46,965 bases of DNA, taken from positions 1 through 46,965 of the forward strand of contig JANQKU010000195.1 of assembly GCA_028280955.1 (NCBI GenBank), given 5' to 3'. Below are positions 1 to 10,079 of this stretch, piece after piece. Numbering within the stretch: the stretch's first letter is position 1; the number at the start of each line of letters is the position of its first letter. Below the pieces are notes generated by a model. The model did not search any database. It worked only from the letters and a program-made list of their open reading frames with translations, and was not told the origin of the DNA. The DNA is from Opitutaceae bacterium. Lineage in GTDB: Bacteria; Verrucomicrobiota; Verrucomicrobiia; Opitutales; Opitutaceae. Position numbers and translations under genes: made by a program.

Positions 1-528
1 CGCTTGCAAAAGACGTTGAACAATATTTTCCACATCTTCCCCGACATAACCTGCTTCTGTCAATGTTGTCGCATCTGAGATAGCAAAGGGAACATCGAGT
101 ACCTTAGCCAACGAACGAGCCAGTAACGTTTTACCAGAACCAGTTGGCCCCACCAAAAGGATATTACTCTTCTCCACTTCCACTTCGGAAAATTCGGGAG
201 AAAGCTCAGGCTTATCATCACCACTGTATCCGGCGTCAAATAAAAGTCGTTTATAGTGATTATAGACTGCCACAGCTAAGACTCTCTTCGCATGATCCTG
301 ACCAATGACATAATTATCCAACGTACTTTTAACATCGGATGGTTTCAAAAGCTGAAAGGATGGCTTATTATCGACAGCTGGAGTTTTCAGCTCACGATCT
401 ACAATCGTTTTACAGACCGTCACACATGAATCACAGATATAGACACCAGGACCGGCGATCATTTTTTTGACCTCAGCCTGCGGTTTTCCACAAAAGGAAC
501 ACAGTGTCATGCGTGATGATTTTGCCAT
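1..528 (-). CDS. clpX: ATP-dependent Clp protease ATPase subunit ClpX (N-terminal part, cut by window edge)
   Basis: ClpX is the AAA+ unfoldase that recognises substrates and feeds them to the ClpP peptidase in the cytoplasm. The 176 residues inside the window begin with an N-terminal zinc-binding domain with four cysteines, C10, C13, C32 and C35. A linker and the start of the AAA+ module follow, with a clear Walker A motif GPTGSGKT. The reading frame is still open at base 1, in the stretch [11 protein letters not shown] that follows the Walker A region in ClpX. The ATG at 526-528 gives the expected MAKSS...C-x2-C start. It lies 26 bases downstream of the clpP stop on the same strand, so tig, clpP and clpX probably form one transcript. 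The C-terminal two thirds are outside the window; identity is very secure. Confidence 0.97.
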   Translation of the reverse strand, partial: MAKSSRMTLCSFCGKPQAEVKKMIAGPGVYICDSCVTVCKTIVDRELKTPAVDNKPSFQLLKPSDVKSTLDNYVIGQDHAKRVLAVAVYNHYKRLLFDAGYSGDDKPELSPEFSEVEVEKSNILLVGPTGSGKTLLARSLAKVLDVPFAISDATTLTEAGYVGEDVENIVQRLLQA

Positions 529-554
529 TTTAGATTACCTTTTAAATTAATCGA

Positions 555-1172
555 TCAAGCTTGTGCTGCAATGGCAGCCGGAACTTCATTTTTGTTTTCC
601 AAGATCTGATCGACCAAGCCATACTCGACTGCTTCTTCAGCTGTCATGTAGTTATCGCGATCCGAGTCCTTTTCAAGTTGCTCTGGGGTTTTTCCAGAGT
701 GTTTTGCCAAGATCTCATTCAACTGACGGCGCCAACGAATAATTTCTTTGGCCTGAATAGAAATGTCTGCCGCTTGTCCACCAGCACCTCCCGATGGCTG
801 GTGTATCATAACTCGGCTATTTGGAAGCGCAAAACGTTTTCCCTTTGTTCCTGCAGCAAGAAGCACCGTCGCCATGCTCGCGGCCTGCCCGACACAATAA
901 GTCACCACATCACACGAAACCATATTCATGGTATCGTAAATTGCCATACCGCCTGTCACGACACCACCCGGTGAATTGATATAGAGTTGGATATCCTTTT
1001 TGGGATCTTCCATCTGCAAAAACAGCATCTGAGCGATAATAACATTGGATACCCCATCATCGATTGGTGAACCAATAAAAACAATACGGTCTTTTAACAA
1101 ACGACTGTATATATCCATACTGCGTTCACCGCGACCGGTATTCTCAAGAACTATAGGAACGTAATAACTCAC
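555..1172 (-). CDS. clpP: ATP-dependent Clp protease proteolytic subunit ClpP
   Basis: This is the serine peptidase that forms the tetradecameric ClpP chamber and works with ClpX, encoded just downstream. The 205-residue length is normal for the family. The catalytic triad is visible: Ser99 in GQAASMA, His124 in VMIHQPSGG and Asp173 in SDRDNYM. The substrate-strand motif INSPGG (65-70) is intact. The start used here is a GTG at 1170-1172, giving [10 protein letters not shown], a typical ClpP N-terminus with a short propeptide; an internal ATG (MDIYSRLL) would remove the conserved N-terminal segment. It follows tig by 33 bases on the same strand. Nothing is unusual apart from the GTG start. 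Confidence 0.98.
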   Translation of the reverse strand: MSYYVPIVLENTGRGERSMDIYSRLLKDRIVFIGSPIDDGVSNVIIAQMLFLQMEDPKKDIQLYINSPGGVVTGGMAIYDTMNMVSCDVVTYCVGQAASMATVLLAAGTKGKRFALPNSRVMIHQPSGGAGGQAADISIQAKEIIRWRRQLNEILAKHSGKTPEQLEKDSDRDNYMTAEEAVEYGLVDQILENKNEVPAAIAAQA

Positions 1173-1205
1173 AAATAATAAGTGTTAAAAAATTGGAAAT
1201 TGGAA

Positions 1206-2516
1206 TCAACTCTTGGCCGTCGAAACGGTAGCTTGATCGACGAGGAAATCAAGTGTCTTGTTAAAAACAATAGATTGCTGAATCGAACGGACCCTATCTT
1301 GATCCTTCGCAAGCTCTTTCGAAAGCTTTTCAGGTTTCGTCCCCGTTTGCATCGCCTCCTGCATAATGACTCGACTGATATCCTCATTATCAGCCGAAAT
1401 CTTTTCAATTTCAGCGATTTTAGCTAAAATTAACTGCAATTTTGCACGAGTTACGGCAGATTTACGGGCATTTGAATGCAATTCCTCCTTATTCTTTTCC
1501 ATTTCTTCCTGAGGAACACCCATCCGAAGATTTCGTTCCATCATCTGCCGAAGGATCGACTGCGTTTCCGAGTCAATTAGAGACTCGGGAATCGGAAATT
1601 CTATCTTTTCTGCCAACTTCTCTGATGCCTGTTGTTTCAGAGACGATCGATTTTCAGCCTCCTTACGATACTTTAAACTGCTCAAAATCTGCTCTTTTAA
1701 TTGATCCAGGGATTCCGCCTGATGAGCTTTAAGGAACTCGTCATCAATCTCGGGAAGTAAACGCTCCCTAACTTCAAGTGCTTCTACCGAATAAACTGCC
1801 TTTTTCTCAGCAAGCGTTTCTACCGTAAATCCCTTTGGAAATTCCACTTCAATCTCTTTAGTATCTCCAACAGCAAGCCCTCCCAATTCCTTGGCTAATC
1901 CAGGAATTAGGCCTTCGCTTGTTCCAACTTCTTCCCATGTTTGAGGCATTTTACCATAAATCGGCTTATCTGGCGCAATCTCAACAATCGGTTGATCATC
2001 TATCTTCCCTTCTAAACTGAATTTGATATAATCCCCCTCCTGGCTCGCACGTTCAACAGTGGAAAATTCCGCTTTTTCTTTACGAAGACTTTCCAAAACA
2101 TCATCCACCTCCTCCGGTTTCACTTCAACTAAGGCTTGTTCAATTTCAAGTCCCTTATAATCAGGGAGTTCGAACTCTGGTCTAATTTCAAGCGTAAAAG
2201 TTAATTCTGCGGGTTCTCCCACTTTAATCTCAGCCTCTGAAACATTGAGCAGTGTAAGCACATCTACCTTTGATTCTTTTAAACTATCACGGTAAGCTTT
2301 CGCCATTACTTTCTGTTTAAGCTCCTCTTGTATCTCTTTTTCAAAACGCTTCAGTACGATATTTCGTGGTGCCTTGCCTGGACGAAAGCCGGGGATTTTC
2401 GCCATTTGAGCAAACTCATTTCCAATATTTGAGTGCTCCTCATCGACTTCGGACGCATCGAGAGTGACGATGAAATCTTTTCGTGTTTCGTTAATATCTT
2501 TTATGTCAATTTTCAC
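1206..2516 (-). CDS. tig: trigger factor, ribosome-associated chaperone and prolyl isomerase
   Basis: Trigger factor binds the ribosomal exit tunnel and protects nascent chains. The 436-residue protein has the three-part layout of the family: an N-terminal ribosome-binding domain with the signature GFRPGKAP at residues 43-50, an FKBP-type prolyl isomerase region at roughly 155-245 and a long helical C-terminal chaperone domain. The start is GTG (2514-2516), giving MKIDIKDINET; no in-frame ATG lies close by, and the N-terminus has family-like length. It is the first gene of the leftward tig-clpP-clpX operon, an order found in many bacteria, so ribosome-proximal folding and Clp proteolysis are probably co-transcribed. 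The 156 bases between it and the divergent tsaB must hold promoters for both directions. Confidence 0.96.
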   Translation of the reverse strand: MKIDIKDINETRKDFIVTLDASEVDEEHSNIGNEFAQMAKIPGFRPGKAPRNIVLKRFEKEIQEELKQKVMAKAYRDSLKESKVDVLTLLNVSEAEIKVGEPAELTFTLEIRPEFELPDYKGLEIEQALVEVKPEEVDDVLESLRKEKAEFSTVERASQEGDYIKFSLEGKIDDQPIVEIAPDKPIYGKMPQTWEEVGTSEGLIPGLAKELGGLAVGDTKEIEVEFPKGFTVETLAEKKAVYSVEALEVRERLLPEIDDEFLKAHQAESLDQLKEQILSSLKYRKEAENRSSLKQQASEKLAEKIEFPIPESLIDSETQSILRQMMERNLRMGVPQEEMEKNKEELHSNARKSAVTRAKLQLILAKIAEIEKISADNEDISRVIMQEAMQTGTKPEKLSKELAKDQDRVRSIQQSIVFNKTLDFLVDQATVSTAKS

Positions 2517-2672
2517 AGTGATGAAATAGTGCTATCTAGGTCTTCTCTGAGGAGAAACCGATAACCTTATGTACCACCAAGCAACGCGGTCAATCCAGAA
2601 TACAGGGTACGAAATTCATTTTAATTACTTGCTCGATGTCATTCTCTCGCCTTTCTCTCATCCATATACAGA

Positions 2673-3374
2673 TTGCGCAAAGTGCCCGAAAGCTCACCAC
2701 AATATCCACTCCTTATCCTAGACTCCGCCTCAACGAATATCTCGATTGGAATACGTCTAAATCCATCAGATGCCGGAGTCTGGTACGATTCAGATGAACA
2801 AGCAGGAATCTCCATCTTTCGAGGAATTGAGTTTTGTTTAAAAAAAAGCCAGACGACATTTAAAGACCTCTCATCCATTTTATACTGCGCAGGCCCCGGA
2901 TCCATGCTGGGAATTCGTACAGCCGCAATGGCACTGAGGACATGGTTACATACAGCACAAAGTTCCCTTAGTATCTACCAATACAAAAGCCTCTCATTAG
3001 CGGCAGCAGAACGATGCCTGAGCAACAACAGTGTCCCCTTCACCATCGTTCTGGATGCCAGACGTTCTCGCTGGCATACTCTGACAATAACCGAACAAAA
3101 TTGGCAGGAAAACATTCAATCAATAACATCCGAAGATCTTTCTCAGATTCAGCATGAAATTTTCTTACCGGAAGGATTTGCGACTTGGACAGAACTCTCC
3201 TTTCCTTTTCAAAAATGCTCCTATACCCCTCACCTTTTTGCAGATACATCGTTCCTCCGAAAACTTGCCTATAAGACAACATCTCCAAATGTCTTTATGA
3301 CAGAAAAACCTATTTATCAAAAATGGGATGCTACCATTAGGGCACAGACAAAACCAAAAATCAGAGATGAATAA
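2673..3374 (+). CDS. tsaB: TsaB-like protein, partner in tRNA threonylcarbamoyladenosine (t6A37) synthesis
   Basis: TsaB is the ASKHA-fold partner of TsaD in making t6A at position 37 of ANN-reading tRNAs. The 233-residue sequence has the N-terminal strand LLILDSAS (TsaB usually ILAIDTS) and the motif AGPGSMLGIRTA at 73-84, matching the family GPGSFTGLRIG loop. The C-terminal half is poorly conserved, as is usual for TsaB. The only usable start is a TTG at 2673-2675: the frame is closed upstream by a TAA at 2622-2624, with no ATG or GTG between. The last 8 bases overlap the alr start, so translation is probably coupled. The divergence of the glycine-rich loop leaves some doubt about activity. 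Confidence 0.8.
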   Translation: MRKVPESSPQYPLLILDSASTNISIGIRLNPSDAGVWYDSDEQAGISIFRGIEFCLKKSQTTFKDLSSILYCAGPGSMLGIRTAAMALRTWLHTAQSSLSIYQYKSLSLAAAERCLSNNSVPFTIVLDARRSRWHTLTITEQNWQENIQSITSEDLSQIQHEIFLPEGFATWTELSFPFQKCSYTPHLFADTSFLRKLAYKTTSPNVFMTEKPIYQKWDATIRAQTKPKIRDE

Positions 3375-4515
3375 AACTGCCCAGCTTCCACTCAGATGCT
3401 GGGCAGAAATAGACCTAGCTGCACTCGAACGAAACATCGCACGCATTCAACAGTCCTTACCGGCCAACATACGCTATGTCGCTGTCGTCAAAGCAGATGC
3501 CTATGGGCACGGCATCCATCAATCTGTCGCACGGCTCATGCACAGTAAAACCGATTTTTTCGCCGTCGCTAATATATCGGAAGCAGCAGCTATCCGGGAA
3601 CTGGGACCAGGATGGCCGATCCTTCTCCTCAGCCCTCTACTTCCCGATGAAGACAAATACATCATAGAATATGATTTAATCCCCACTATTTCGACTGAAA
3701 ATGAAGTCCGGCGATTCGACGAATTAGGAAAAACTTTCGGTAAAAAAATCTCCGTTCATATGAAAATTGATACTGGCATGGGAAGAGTTGGCGTATGGCA
3801 TTCCGCTGCTCCCGCATTGTATGCTTCAATACGTCATTCGAAAAACCTTTTTCTAGACGGAATTTATACGCATTTTTCTTCATCCGATTCAGATATCGGA
3901 TACACAACAAAACAACGCAATTTGTTTTTCAATCTCTTAGAGACCCTGCAAATTTCTTCAAAAGACGGCTTACTCATACACGCAGACAATAGCTCCGGCA
4001 TTGAATCATTTAAAAAAAACAGCCCCATTAACGCTGTTCGAATAGGATTACTTCAGTATGGGGTAATTCCTTACAAAGATTCTATTTTATCAACCGTAAA
4101 AACAGAAAATGTATTTAGTTTTCACACACGAATTGGTCTGATAAAAAAACTACCAAAGAAAACTTCAATCAGCTACGGACGCACCTGCACACTAAAAAGA
4201 GACTCTGATATCGCCATCTTGACAGCAGGTTATGCCGACGGCATTCCTCGGTCCTGCGGAAACCGAGGATCCGTTCTTATCAATGGCCATCGATGTCCTA
4301 TCTTAGGCAATATCACAATGGATCAAACAATTGTCGACATTACGGATCTTGAACAGACTTCAGTAGGAGATCAGGCTATTTTATTCGGGAAGCAAGGTGG
4401 AACAGAAATTACTATTGGTGAATTTAGTCAATGGGCCGGCACAATTCCCTGGGAGATCCTCACTTCTATTTCAAAACGCGTACAGCGAATATATAAAACA
4501 AACCTGGGAACCTAG
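3367..4515 (+). CDS. alr: alanine racemase
   Basis: This PLP enzyme interconverts L- and D-alanine and supplies D-Ala for peptidoglycan. The PLP lysine is K42 in VVKADAYGHG and the catalytic tyrosine is Y270 in SISYGRT (numbers from the start chosen here); the motif MKIDTGMGRVG (132-142) is also present. I chose the ATG at 3367 because the product MNKTAQLPLRCWAEIDLAALERN has the normal alanine racemase N-terminus, and because it overlaps the tsaB stop in ATGAATAA. An upstream ATG at 3328 would add 13 residues with no family likeness. Length 382 aa is typical. It converges on the SleB-like gene, and both stop codons lie inside one small hairpin. Confidence 0.95.
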   Translation: MNKTAQLPLRCWAEIDLAALERNIARIQQSLPANIRYVAVVKADAYGHGIHQSVARLMHSKTDFFAVANISEAAAIRELGPGWPILLLSPLLPDEDKYIIEYDLIPTISTENEVRRFDELGKTFGKKISVHMKIDTGMGRVGVWHSAAPALYASIRHSKNLFLDGIYTHFSSSDSDIGYTTKQRNLFFNLLETLQISSKDGLLIHADNSSGIESFKKNSPINAVRIGLLQYGVIPYKDSILSTVKTENVFSFHTRIGLIKKLPKKTSISYGRTCTLKRDSDIAILTAGYADGIPRSCGNRGSVLINGHRCPILGNITMDQTIVDITDLEQTSVGDQAILFGKQGGTEITIGEFSQWAGTIPWEILTSISKRVQRIYKTNLGT

Positions 4516-4535
4516 TTATTCATGGCAGATAACTA
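4513..4535. terminator. small convergent hairpin containing both stop codons of alr and the SleB-like gene
   Basis: TAGTTAT at 4513-4519 and ATAACTA at 4529-4535 form a perfect 7-base stem with a 9-base loop. The stem contains the TAG of alr on the plus strand and the TAG of the hydrolase gene on the minus strand. The stem is AT-rich and has no U-tract on either side, so it is at best a weak bidirectional terminator or an end-protecting structure. Confidence 0.3.
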
Positions 4536-5027
4536 AGAACGTTCGGCGTAAAATCGGTGGGCACCAATGACAGCCGTAACTCGCATATCCTTCATCCATC
4601 CGACATATTCACCCTTTAACGAAAAATGTGTGGCCCCTCCTGTTAAATCCGTAAGAGTACCGTCATACAACCGATCCACTATCTTAAGAGCATTTTTCCA
4701 TTCAGGATCACGAGAAGCTCTCCTTACATGGTCTGCAAATCCTCTACGACCAGTTTTTCCTGTTGTCGCCGTATTCATCGATGAAAATGCATAGGGTCGC
4801 TTTACCACCTGATAAACAGCACGTGGGTTCTTTTTTGCCCTGTTTTCAATTACATTTGCGACTGCTGTCATCCCCAGCGGACCCTCACTGGCAGCTTCTA
4901 GAACAAGACAGGCTGCGACAACCTGTCTTTCCCAAGGATCCGGTTTATGAGAAACAGCTTCCGCCACAGCTGGGAGGCTACAAACTCCAAGCAAAAAAGA
5001 TAGAAAAACTGTTAATCGATAATACAT
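4533..5027 (-). CDS. secreted cell-wall hydrolase, SleB-like (Hydrolase_2 family)
   Basis: This is a 164-residue exported protein. Residues 1-24 form a signal peptide: a short polar start, a hydrophobic core LTVFLSFLLGVCSLPAV and an AxA-type cleavage region near AVAEA. The mature part matches the SleB/CwlJ (PF07486) fold, where the usual pattern is an EA-x-GE segment followed by a helix ending in V-x-NR. Here it reads LEAASEGPLGMTAVANVIENR-like, with E44 as the probable catalytic glutamate. Members are lytic transglycosylase-like enzymes that cut peptidoglycan; outside spore-formers they remodel the wall or septum. The position beside alr fits an envelope role, but the two genes converge and are not an operon. 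The exact bond cut is unknown. Confidence 0.8.
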   Translation of the reverse strand: MYYRLTVFLSFLLGVCSLPAVAEAVSHKPDPWERQVVAACLVLEAASEGPLGMTAVANVIENRAKKNPRAVYQVVKRPYAFSSMNTATTGKTGRRGFADHVRRASRDPEWKNALKIVDRLYDGTLTDLTGGATHFSLKGEYVGWMKDMRVTAVIGAHRFYAERS

Positions 5028-5131
5028 GTGGAAAGACCCTGAATTACATTAAAAATAGATCCGTCAATGACTATTTTCGGCCAAAACCCCCTCCGATATA
5101 GAAAAATCCCAATAAATCTAAATAAAAGAAA

Positions 5132-6499
5132 TCACTTTCCTATTCCATAAGCTTCAAAGCCAATTTTTCTTAATCTATTGATATCTAACAAGTTGCGTCC
5201 ATCAAAAACAAAAGCTGGTTTCACCATATTGTCGTACAAACGTTGAAAATCGAGAGCTTTAAATTCATCCCATTCCGTAAGAATTGCAATTGCATGCGCA
5301 TCTTTAGCTGCTTCATAGGGGTCATTGACCACTGAAACGCCCAGAAGGTTCCCCTCATCTTCTTGCAAACCTAAGGCCTCTATAACTTGCTCCCCTTCAA
5401 CTTTGGGATCATAAATGGAAAGTTGAGCCTGCTCTTCCAGTAAATCCTTACAAATATAGATCGCAGCAGACTCTCGTGTATCATTAGTATCTTTTTTAAA
5501 AGCGAACCCTAAAATCGCAATTTTCTTATCAAAAACAGTGTTAAAAAGAGATTGAATTATTTTTTGACCGTATCTTTTTTTCTGCCAATCATTCATTTTA
5601 ATGACTTGATCCCAGTATTCGGCAACTTCGGGCAAACCAAAGTGTTCACTTAAGTATACGAGATTAAGAAGATCCTTCTGAAAGCAAGAACCGCCAAAAC
5701 CGACAGAAGCCTTTAAGAATTTCGGCCCTATTCTGGAATCACGGCCTACTGCAAGAGCAACCTCATCCACCTCCGCTTCCGTCGCTTCACATAACGCAGA
5801 AATAGAATTAATACTGGAAATTCTTTGTGCTAAAAACGCATTGGCAACTAGTTTTGAAAGCTCTGAAGACCATAAATTTGTCGTGAGAATACGATCACGC
5901 GAAACCCATTTTTCATAGATGGAAACGATTGTTTCGACCGCAGCCTTTCCCTCAGGTGTTGTATCTCCACCGATTAAGATACGATCAGGATTTTCCAAAT
6001 CAGCTATCGCAGTTCCTTCTGCAAGAAATTCTGGATTTGATAAAACTTGAAACTCCGCTCCACTTGAATTGGCAGCTAGAACCGCCTTGATAGATTCAGC
6101 CGTTCTCACTGGGATTGTTGATTTTTCAACAATGATCTTCTTACCTTGGTCAACAACAGAAGCTATGCGTCTCGCACATAACTCTACAAATTTCAAATCT
6201 GCAGCCCTCCCAGCTCCGACTCCATAGGTTTTTGTCGGTGTATTAACTGAAACAAAAATAATATCAGCCTTCAAAATAGCTTCATCAATCTTAGTAGAGA
6301 AGAAAAGGTTTTTATCTCGAACCGACTTCACTATCTCGTCTAAACCAGGCTCAAAAACAGGCAACACATCAGAATTCCACTGGGCAATCCTTTCCGCATT
6401 GATATCGACCACGGTCACTTCAATCGAAGGATTTTTTTTGGCGATCACAGCCATAGTAGGTCCCCCCACATAACCTGCACCTATACAGCAAATATTCAT
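5132..6499 (-). CDS. ugd: UDP-glucose 6-dehydrogenase
   Basis: It oxidises UDP-glucose to UDP-glucuronate with two NAD+ in the cytoplasm, feeding capsule, exopolysaccharide or nucleotide-sugar pathways. Seen: the N-terminal Rossmann motif [11 protein letters not shown] (residues 5-15), SNPEFLAEG (155-163), the helix with K216, and the catalytic cysteine C272 in [10 protein letters not shown]. Length 455 aa is normal. The start is set at the ATG ending at base 6499 because [12 protein letters not shown] is the standard N-terminus. The same frame is open for 32 further codons upstream, but that stretch has no similarity and is probably leader. The upstream neighbour on the same strand is an aminotransferase, 115 bases away, so co-transcription is possible but not obvious. 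Confidence 0.95.
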   Translation of the reverse strand: MNICCIGAGYVGGPTMAVIAKKNPSIEVTVVDINAERIAQWNSDVLPVFEPGLDEIVKSVRDKNLFFSTKIDEAILKADIIFVSVNTPTKTYGVGAGRAADLKFVELCARRIASVVDQGKKIIVEKSTIPVRTAESIKAVLAANSSGAEFQVLSNPEFLAEGTAIADLENPDRILIGGDTTPEGKAAVETIVSIYEKWVSRDRILTTNLWSSELSKLVANAFLAQRISSINSISALCEATEAEVDEVALAVGRDSRIGPKFLKASVGFGGSCFQKDLLNLVYLSEHFGLPEVAEYWDQVIKMNDWQKKRYGQKIIQSLFNTVFDKKIAILGFAFKKDTNDTRESAAIYICKDLLEEQAQLSIYDPKVEGEQVIEALGLQEDEGNLLGVSVVNDPYEAAKDAHAIAILTEWDEFKALDFQRLYDNMVKPAFVFDGRNLLDINRLRKIGFEAYGIGK

Positions 6500-6614
6500 G
6501 ATTTTGTAAAAATAGTTAATATCAACAACGAACAAAAATTTTAAATCTTGATGAGAATTTTGCTCAAACGAATCGAGGTCTCTCACAAGCTGCAACGATA
6601 TTTTGAGACTATCA

Positions 6615-7913
6615 TCATCCGATATTAGAAAATAACTTCGCAGTTTCCGTAAAACGACGAGCAGCCTCCATCAGATTTTTCTCACTTAAGACTCCAAAGC
6701 TAAGACGCACACTATCAAATACTTTCACACCTCCATAGCATAAATCTCCTGGAACATAGAGGACTCCATTTCGGCAACATGCCTCCCAGAACTCAGATCC
6801 CATACGAGTATCCAGCTCCTCTGGAGCTTTTAACCATAAATATAATCCTCCTAACGGTTTTTTCCATTCCCAACCGACAGTCTCAAGTCCCTCATCACAC
6901 AAAGCAATGTGTAGCGTATGCATCTTCTCCTGATAAATTTGACGGATCACCCTGAGATGGCTGTCAAAACTGCCATCCGAGAGGACATTCTCCAGAATTG
7001 CTTGAGTAAAGTTACTGGACCCAAAATCATGATGCCCCTTCAACCAAAGCATCCGTTCCAGCCAGTCCTTATCCGTACAAAACCCAGATCCGATTTTTAA
7101 ACCTGTCGCAAAGGGCTTGGTTAATGTCGTTAAATAAAGACGAGAAATCCCTTTAAAATCATCCAGCGAAACAATGCTACGAGCAGGGTACTCTTCAGTA
7201 AAATAGAGCTCTCGATAAGCAGCATCCTCAATGACAGCAATAGGTTCATCCAATCGTTGTAATACCTCTGCCAATCTTATTTTTTCATCCTCACTGCGTG
7301 ATTCCCCAGAAGGATTTGAAAAATAACTGACAAGATAGATTGCCTTAACACGGTCAATTTCACCTGATTCCCTCATCCCGATTAGTTCTTTTTCAAATCC
7401 TGGGAAATCAATCGACCCATCTTCAGTTACTGGTAAAGACCGAGCCTCTATCCCCTCTCCTTTCAACATTTCTAAATAGACAAAATAGCTCGGTGATTCG
7501 ACAAAAATAATATCACCAGCATCACATAAAACCTGGGTTGCCAGAAACAAAGCCTGCTGTGAACCATTGGTAATAAACACTTTCTTTCGATCCTCTTCGT
7601 TATAAACAACCCCATCTTGCTTCATTAACCGCTCAGCCAGCATATGTCGCAACTCCGGTCTACCCTGATTAGGTCCATATTGCAGATACTCAGGTAATCC
7701 AGAACGACTCAGAAGGTCTTTAACAGCCTCCCCAACCTCTGGCACAGGGAGTGAATGATTGTCTGTAAACCCTGCGGCTAGGCTAAGAACGTCCGGGTTT
7801 TCCAAAGCGATCGTCATAACACTGGCAATCGCTGAAGGTACTAGCTTTTGTCCTAACTCTGAATAAGAAATTTTTTGATTAGAAGAACCCATAATGACAG
7901 GCCCAAACATCAT
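6615..7913 (-). CDS. PLP-dependent aminotransferase, class I/II (2-aminoadipate/valine-pyruvate-like)
   Basis: This is a fold-type I aminotransferase of about 432 residues. The PLP-binding lysine is K266 in [13 protein letters not shown]; the pyridine-N aspartate and its partner tyrosine are D230 and Y233 in [10 protein letters not shown], and NPSG lies at 200-203. The sequence resembles the stand-alone MocR-like, LysN and AlaA-type enzymes that act on 2-aminoadipate, branched-chain or aromatic amino acids; the substrate cannot be read from sequence. Three start codons are close together: ATG ATG at 7908-7913, and a later ATG giving [14 protein letters not shown], which is also plausible. None has a convincing Shine-Dalgarno. 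It sits between ugd and the ftsH terminator, so it probably has its own promoter. Confidence 0.85.
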   Translation of the reverse strand: MMFGPVIMGSSNQKISYSELGQKLVPSAIASVMTIALENPDVLSLAAGFTDNHSLPVPEVGEAVKDLLSRSGLPEYLQYGPNQGRPELRHMLAERLMKQDGVVYNEEDRKKVFITNGSQQALFLATQVLCDAGDIIFVESPSYFVYLEMLKGEGIEARSLPVTEDGSIDFPGFEKELIGMRESGEIDRVKAIYLVSYFSNPSGESRSEDEKIRLAEVLQRLDEPIAVIEDAAYRELYFTEEYPARSIVSLDDFKGISRLYLTTLTKPFATGLKIGSGFCTDKDWLERMLWLKGHHDFGSSNFTQAILENVLSDGSFDSHLRVIRQIYQEKMHTLHIALCDEGLETVGWEWKKPLGGLYLWLKAPEELDTRMGSEFWEACCRNGVLYVPGDLCYGGVKVFDSVRLSFGVLSEKNLMEAARRFTETAKLFSNIG

Positions 7914-7948
7914 CAGGATATTTTAAAAATCGCAAGTCATTGAAAAGT

Positions 7949-7980
7949 AAAAAGGCTGACACATAAATGTATCAGTAGCC
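7949..7980 (-). terminator. intrinsic terminator after ftsH
   Basis: On the minus strand, GGCTACTGATACAT, a 3-base loop, then ATGTGTCAGCC form a stem with one three-base bulge and one mismatch. The sequence TTTTTACTTTTC follows directly. It starts about 30 bases after the ftsH stop, the expected place for the end of the serS-tilS-ftsH transcript. Confidence 0.7.
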
Positions 7981-8011
7981 TTCAGGAAAACAGACGTCTT
8001 CACATGTAAGG

Positions 8012-10027
8012 CTACGCAGGCTTATGAGCAGGGCCTACCGGAGGAGGTAAAGCATCAGGTTCTTTGTCAGACGTATCTTCCGCTTTTTCTTCCTTTACTT
8101 TCTCCTCTGACGAAGCAGCTGGCTCTGGCCGAATCACCTCTGAACGAATCTCTCCGAATTCAATGATTTCAGCAACATGCTTACCTTCTAAAGTTTCGTA
8201 TTCAAGAAGTGATTCAGCTATTAAACTCAAAGCTGAACGATTTTCCTTAATCAACTCAGTCGCTCGGGCATACTGCTCATCAATGATGTTTTTGATTTCA
8301 GCATCAATACTTCTGGAAGTCGCTTCACTTATACTTTGACTCTTGGCAATATCACGCCCCAGGAAAACAGTATCTTGGTTTTCCACGAAAGCAATTGGAC
8401 CCAAAGGACTCATCCCCCATTCACACACCATTTGATGGGCTAGTTTAGTCGCCATTTTAATATCACCCGATGCGCCACTAGTAATATCACCAATAACAAT
8501 TTCTTCCGCAATACGCCCACCCATCAAACAAGCCAGCTGATTTAACATCCGGCGTTTTGCATAATTATAAGTATCTTTTTTTGGAATAAACATCGTACTG
8601 CCCAAGGAACCACCACGGGGAATAATCGTCACCTTATGCACTGGCATATCCCCGTCATCCACGAGAGCCTGTACTAAAGCATGGCCAGCTTCATGATACG
8701 CTACTATTTTCTTATCCTCATCATCCATAATGCGACGACGCTCCCGACCAAATTGCACCTTATCCCTAGCATCATCGATATCGATAGGTTCAATCGTCTT
8801 TTTATTTCGGCGTGCCGCCGTCAAAGCGGATTCATTCAATAAATTCGCCAAGTCAGCGCCAGAGAGCCCAGGTGTTCCCCGTGCCACCGTTTTGAGGTCA
8901 ACTGTATCGGCCAGCGGCAATTTCTTTGCATGAACTTTAAGAATCTCTTCGCGGCCAACCAAATCGGGCAAATCAATATAAACCTGACGATCAAAACGCC
9001 CTGGCCGCAACAATGCATTATCTAAAACATCAGGCCGATTGGTCGCAGCTATAATAATAACACCCTCGTTAGCGTCAAAACCATCCATTTCAACCAAGAG
9101 CGAGTTCAAGGTTTGTTCACGTTCATCATTTCCACCACCAAGACCGGCCCCACGCTGACGTCCGACTGCGTCGATTTCATCAATAAAAATCAAACACGGA
9201 GCATGCTTTCGTCCCTGCTCAAACATATCTCGAACACGACTGGCACCAACTCCAACAAACATTTCAACAAAATCAGAACCACTGATTGAAAAAAATGGCA
9301 CATCGGCTTCCCCTGCTACAGATTTCGCAAGCAACGTTTTTCCTGTTCCTGGAGGGCCCACCATCAAAATACCTTTGGGAATGCGTCCCCCAATTTTCTG
9401 AAATTTTTTGGGATCTCTTAAGAATTCGACAACTTCACTAACTTCCTCTTTTGCCTCATCACATCCGGCAACATCCTTGAAAGTTAGTTTTTCACGATCG
9501 CGAGTGAGCATTTTCGCTCGACTTTTACCAAAGCTCATCGCTCCTCGACCGGCATTTTTCAACTGACGAACAAAGAGAAAATACAATAATCCGATGATAA
9601 TAATAAACGGTAACAGACTGAATATGAACTGAGTTAGAAACGTACTCGCACGAGCTTCAACAAATGCCCCTGTCTTTTGCAGTATCGCAAAATTTTCATC
9701 CGTCAAACGACCTTCAGCCCGAAATGGAATACTTTCAGCCCCACCACGCTCTGGATTTTTGATTTTTCCACTTAAAACAACCCAATCTTTCCCTCCTGAA
9801 GGATCTGATTTAATCAATCCATCTGAAACCTCACCTGCTTGGGCTGCATCAAGAACAGCCTGTATTTTCAGGCTTATTCCCTTTCCTGTTGATCCTGGAT
9901 TGAGAAACCAAAGAGCTACAATGGCAGCAAAAATCGCCAACCAAATAATAAGAACTTTTGGTTGAAACCGTTCAGGGGGTGAATTTTTAAGCGGATTTCG
10001 CTTATTGTTTTTTTCGTTGTCCGCCAT
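8012..10027 (-). CDS. ftsH: ATP-dependent zinc metalloprotease FtsH
   Basis: FtsH is the membrane-anchored AAA+ protease that degrades misfolded membrane proteins and regulatory substrates. The 671 residues show, in order: two transmembrane segments (about 24-42 and 134-153) enclosing a periplasmic domain; the AAA+ module with Walker A GPPGTGKT at 224-231, Walker B FIDEID at 281-286 and the second region of homology around [20 protein letters not shown]; then the M41 peptidase with zinc motif HEAGH at 445-449. The C-terminal tail is acidic and proline-rich. It is the last gene of a leftward run, 44 bases after tilS; tilS-ftsH is a widely conserved pair. An intrinsic terminator follows. The start is the ATG at 10025-10027. 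Confidence 0.98.
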   Translation of the reverse strand: MADNEKNNKRNPLKNSPPERFQPKVLIIWLAIFAAIVALWFLNPGSTGKGISLKIQAVLDAAQAGEVSDGLIKSDPSGGKDWVVLSGKIKNPERGGAESIPFRAEGRLTDENFAILQKTGAFVEARASTFLTQFIFSLLPFIIIIGLLYFLFVRQLKNAGRGAMSFGKSRAKMLTRDREKLTFKDVAGCDEAKEEVSEVVEFLRDPKKFQKIGGRIPKGILMVGPPGTGKTLLAKSVAGEADVPFFSISGSDFVEMFVGVGASRVRDMFEQGRKHAPCLIFIDEIDAVGRQRGAGLGGGNDEREQTLNSLLVEMDGFDANEGVIIIAATNRPDVLDNALLRPGRFDRQVYIDLPDLVGREEILKVHAKKLPLADTVDLKTVARGTPGLSGADLANLLNESALTAARRNKKTIEPIDIDDARDKVQFGRERRRIMDDEDKKIVAYHEAGHALVQALVDDGDMPVHKVTIIPRGGSLGSTMFIPKKDTYNYAKRRMLNQLACLMGGRIAEEIVIGDITSGASGDIKMATKLAHQMVCEWGMSPLGPIAFVENQDTVFLGRDIAKSQSISEATSRSIDAEIKNIIDEQYARATELIKENRSALSLIAESLLEYETLEGKHVAEIIEFGEIRSEVIRPEPAASSEEKVKEEKAEDTSDKEPDALPPPVGPAHKPA

Positions 10028-10055
10028 AGGATTCAGTTAAAATAGAAATTGTATT

Positions 10056-10079
10056 AAAAAAGCGTGAGGGCTTAAACGC
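10056..10079 (-). terminator. possible weak terminator or attenuator between tilS and ftsH
   Basis: On the minus strand GCGT, ten bases, ACGC is followed directly by TTTTTT. The stem has only four pairs and includes the tilS stop codon. It could lower ftsH expression relative to tilS, or be chance. The U-tract is the strongest part of the evidence. Confidence 0.35.

Noticed and set aside
561-974. 137-codon plus-strand frame opposite clpP
   Set aside because: It is a shadow of clpP; its translation has no recognisable domain and clpP is intact on the other strand.
2639-2905. 88-codon minus-strand frame between tig and tsaB
   Set aside because: It overlaps the conserved N-terminal part of tsaB on the opposite strand and shows no known motif.
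6500-6595. N-terminal extension of the UDP-glucose dehydrogenase frame
   Set aside because: The 32 extra residues precede the Rossmann strand that normally starts the protein and look like untranslated leader.
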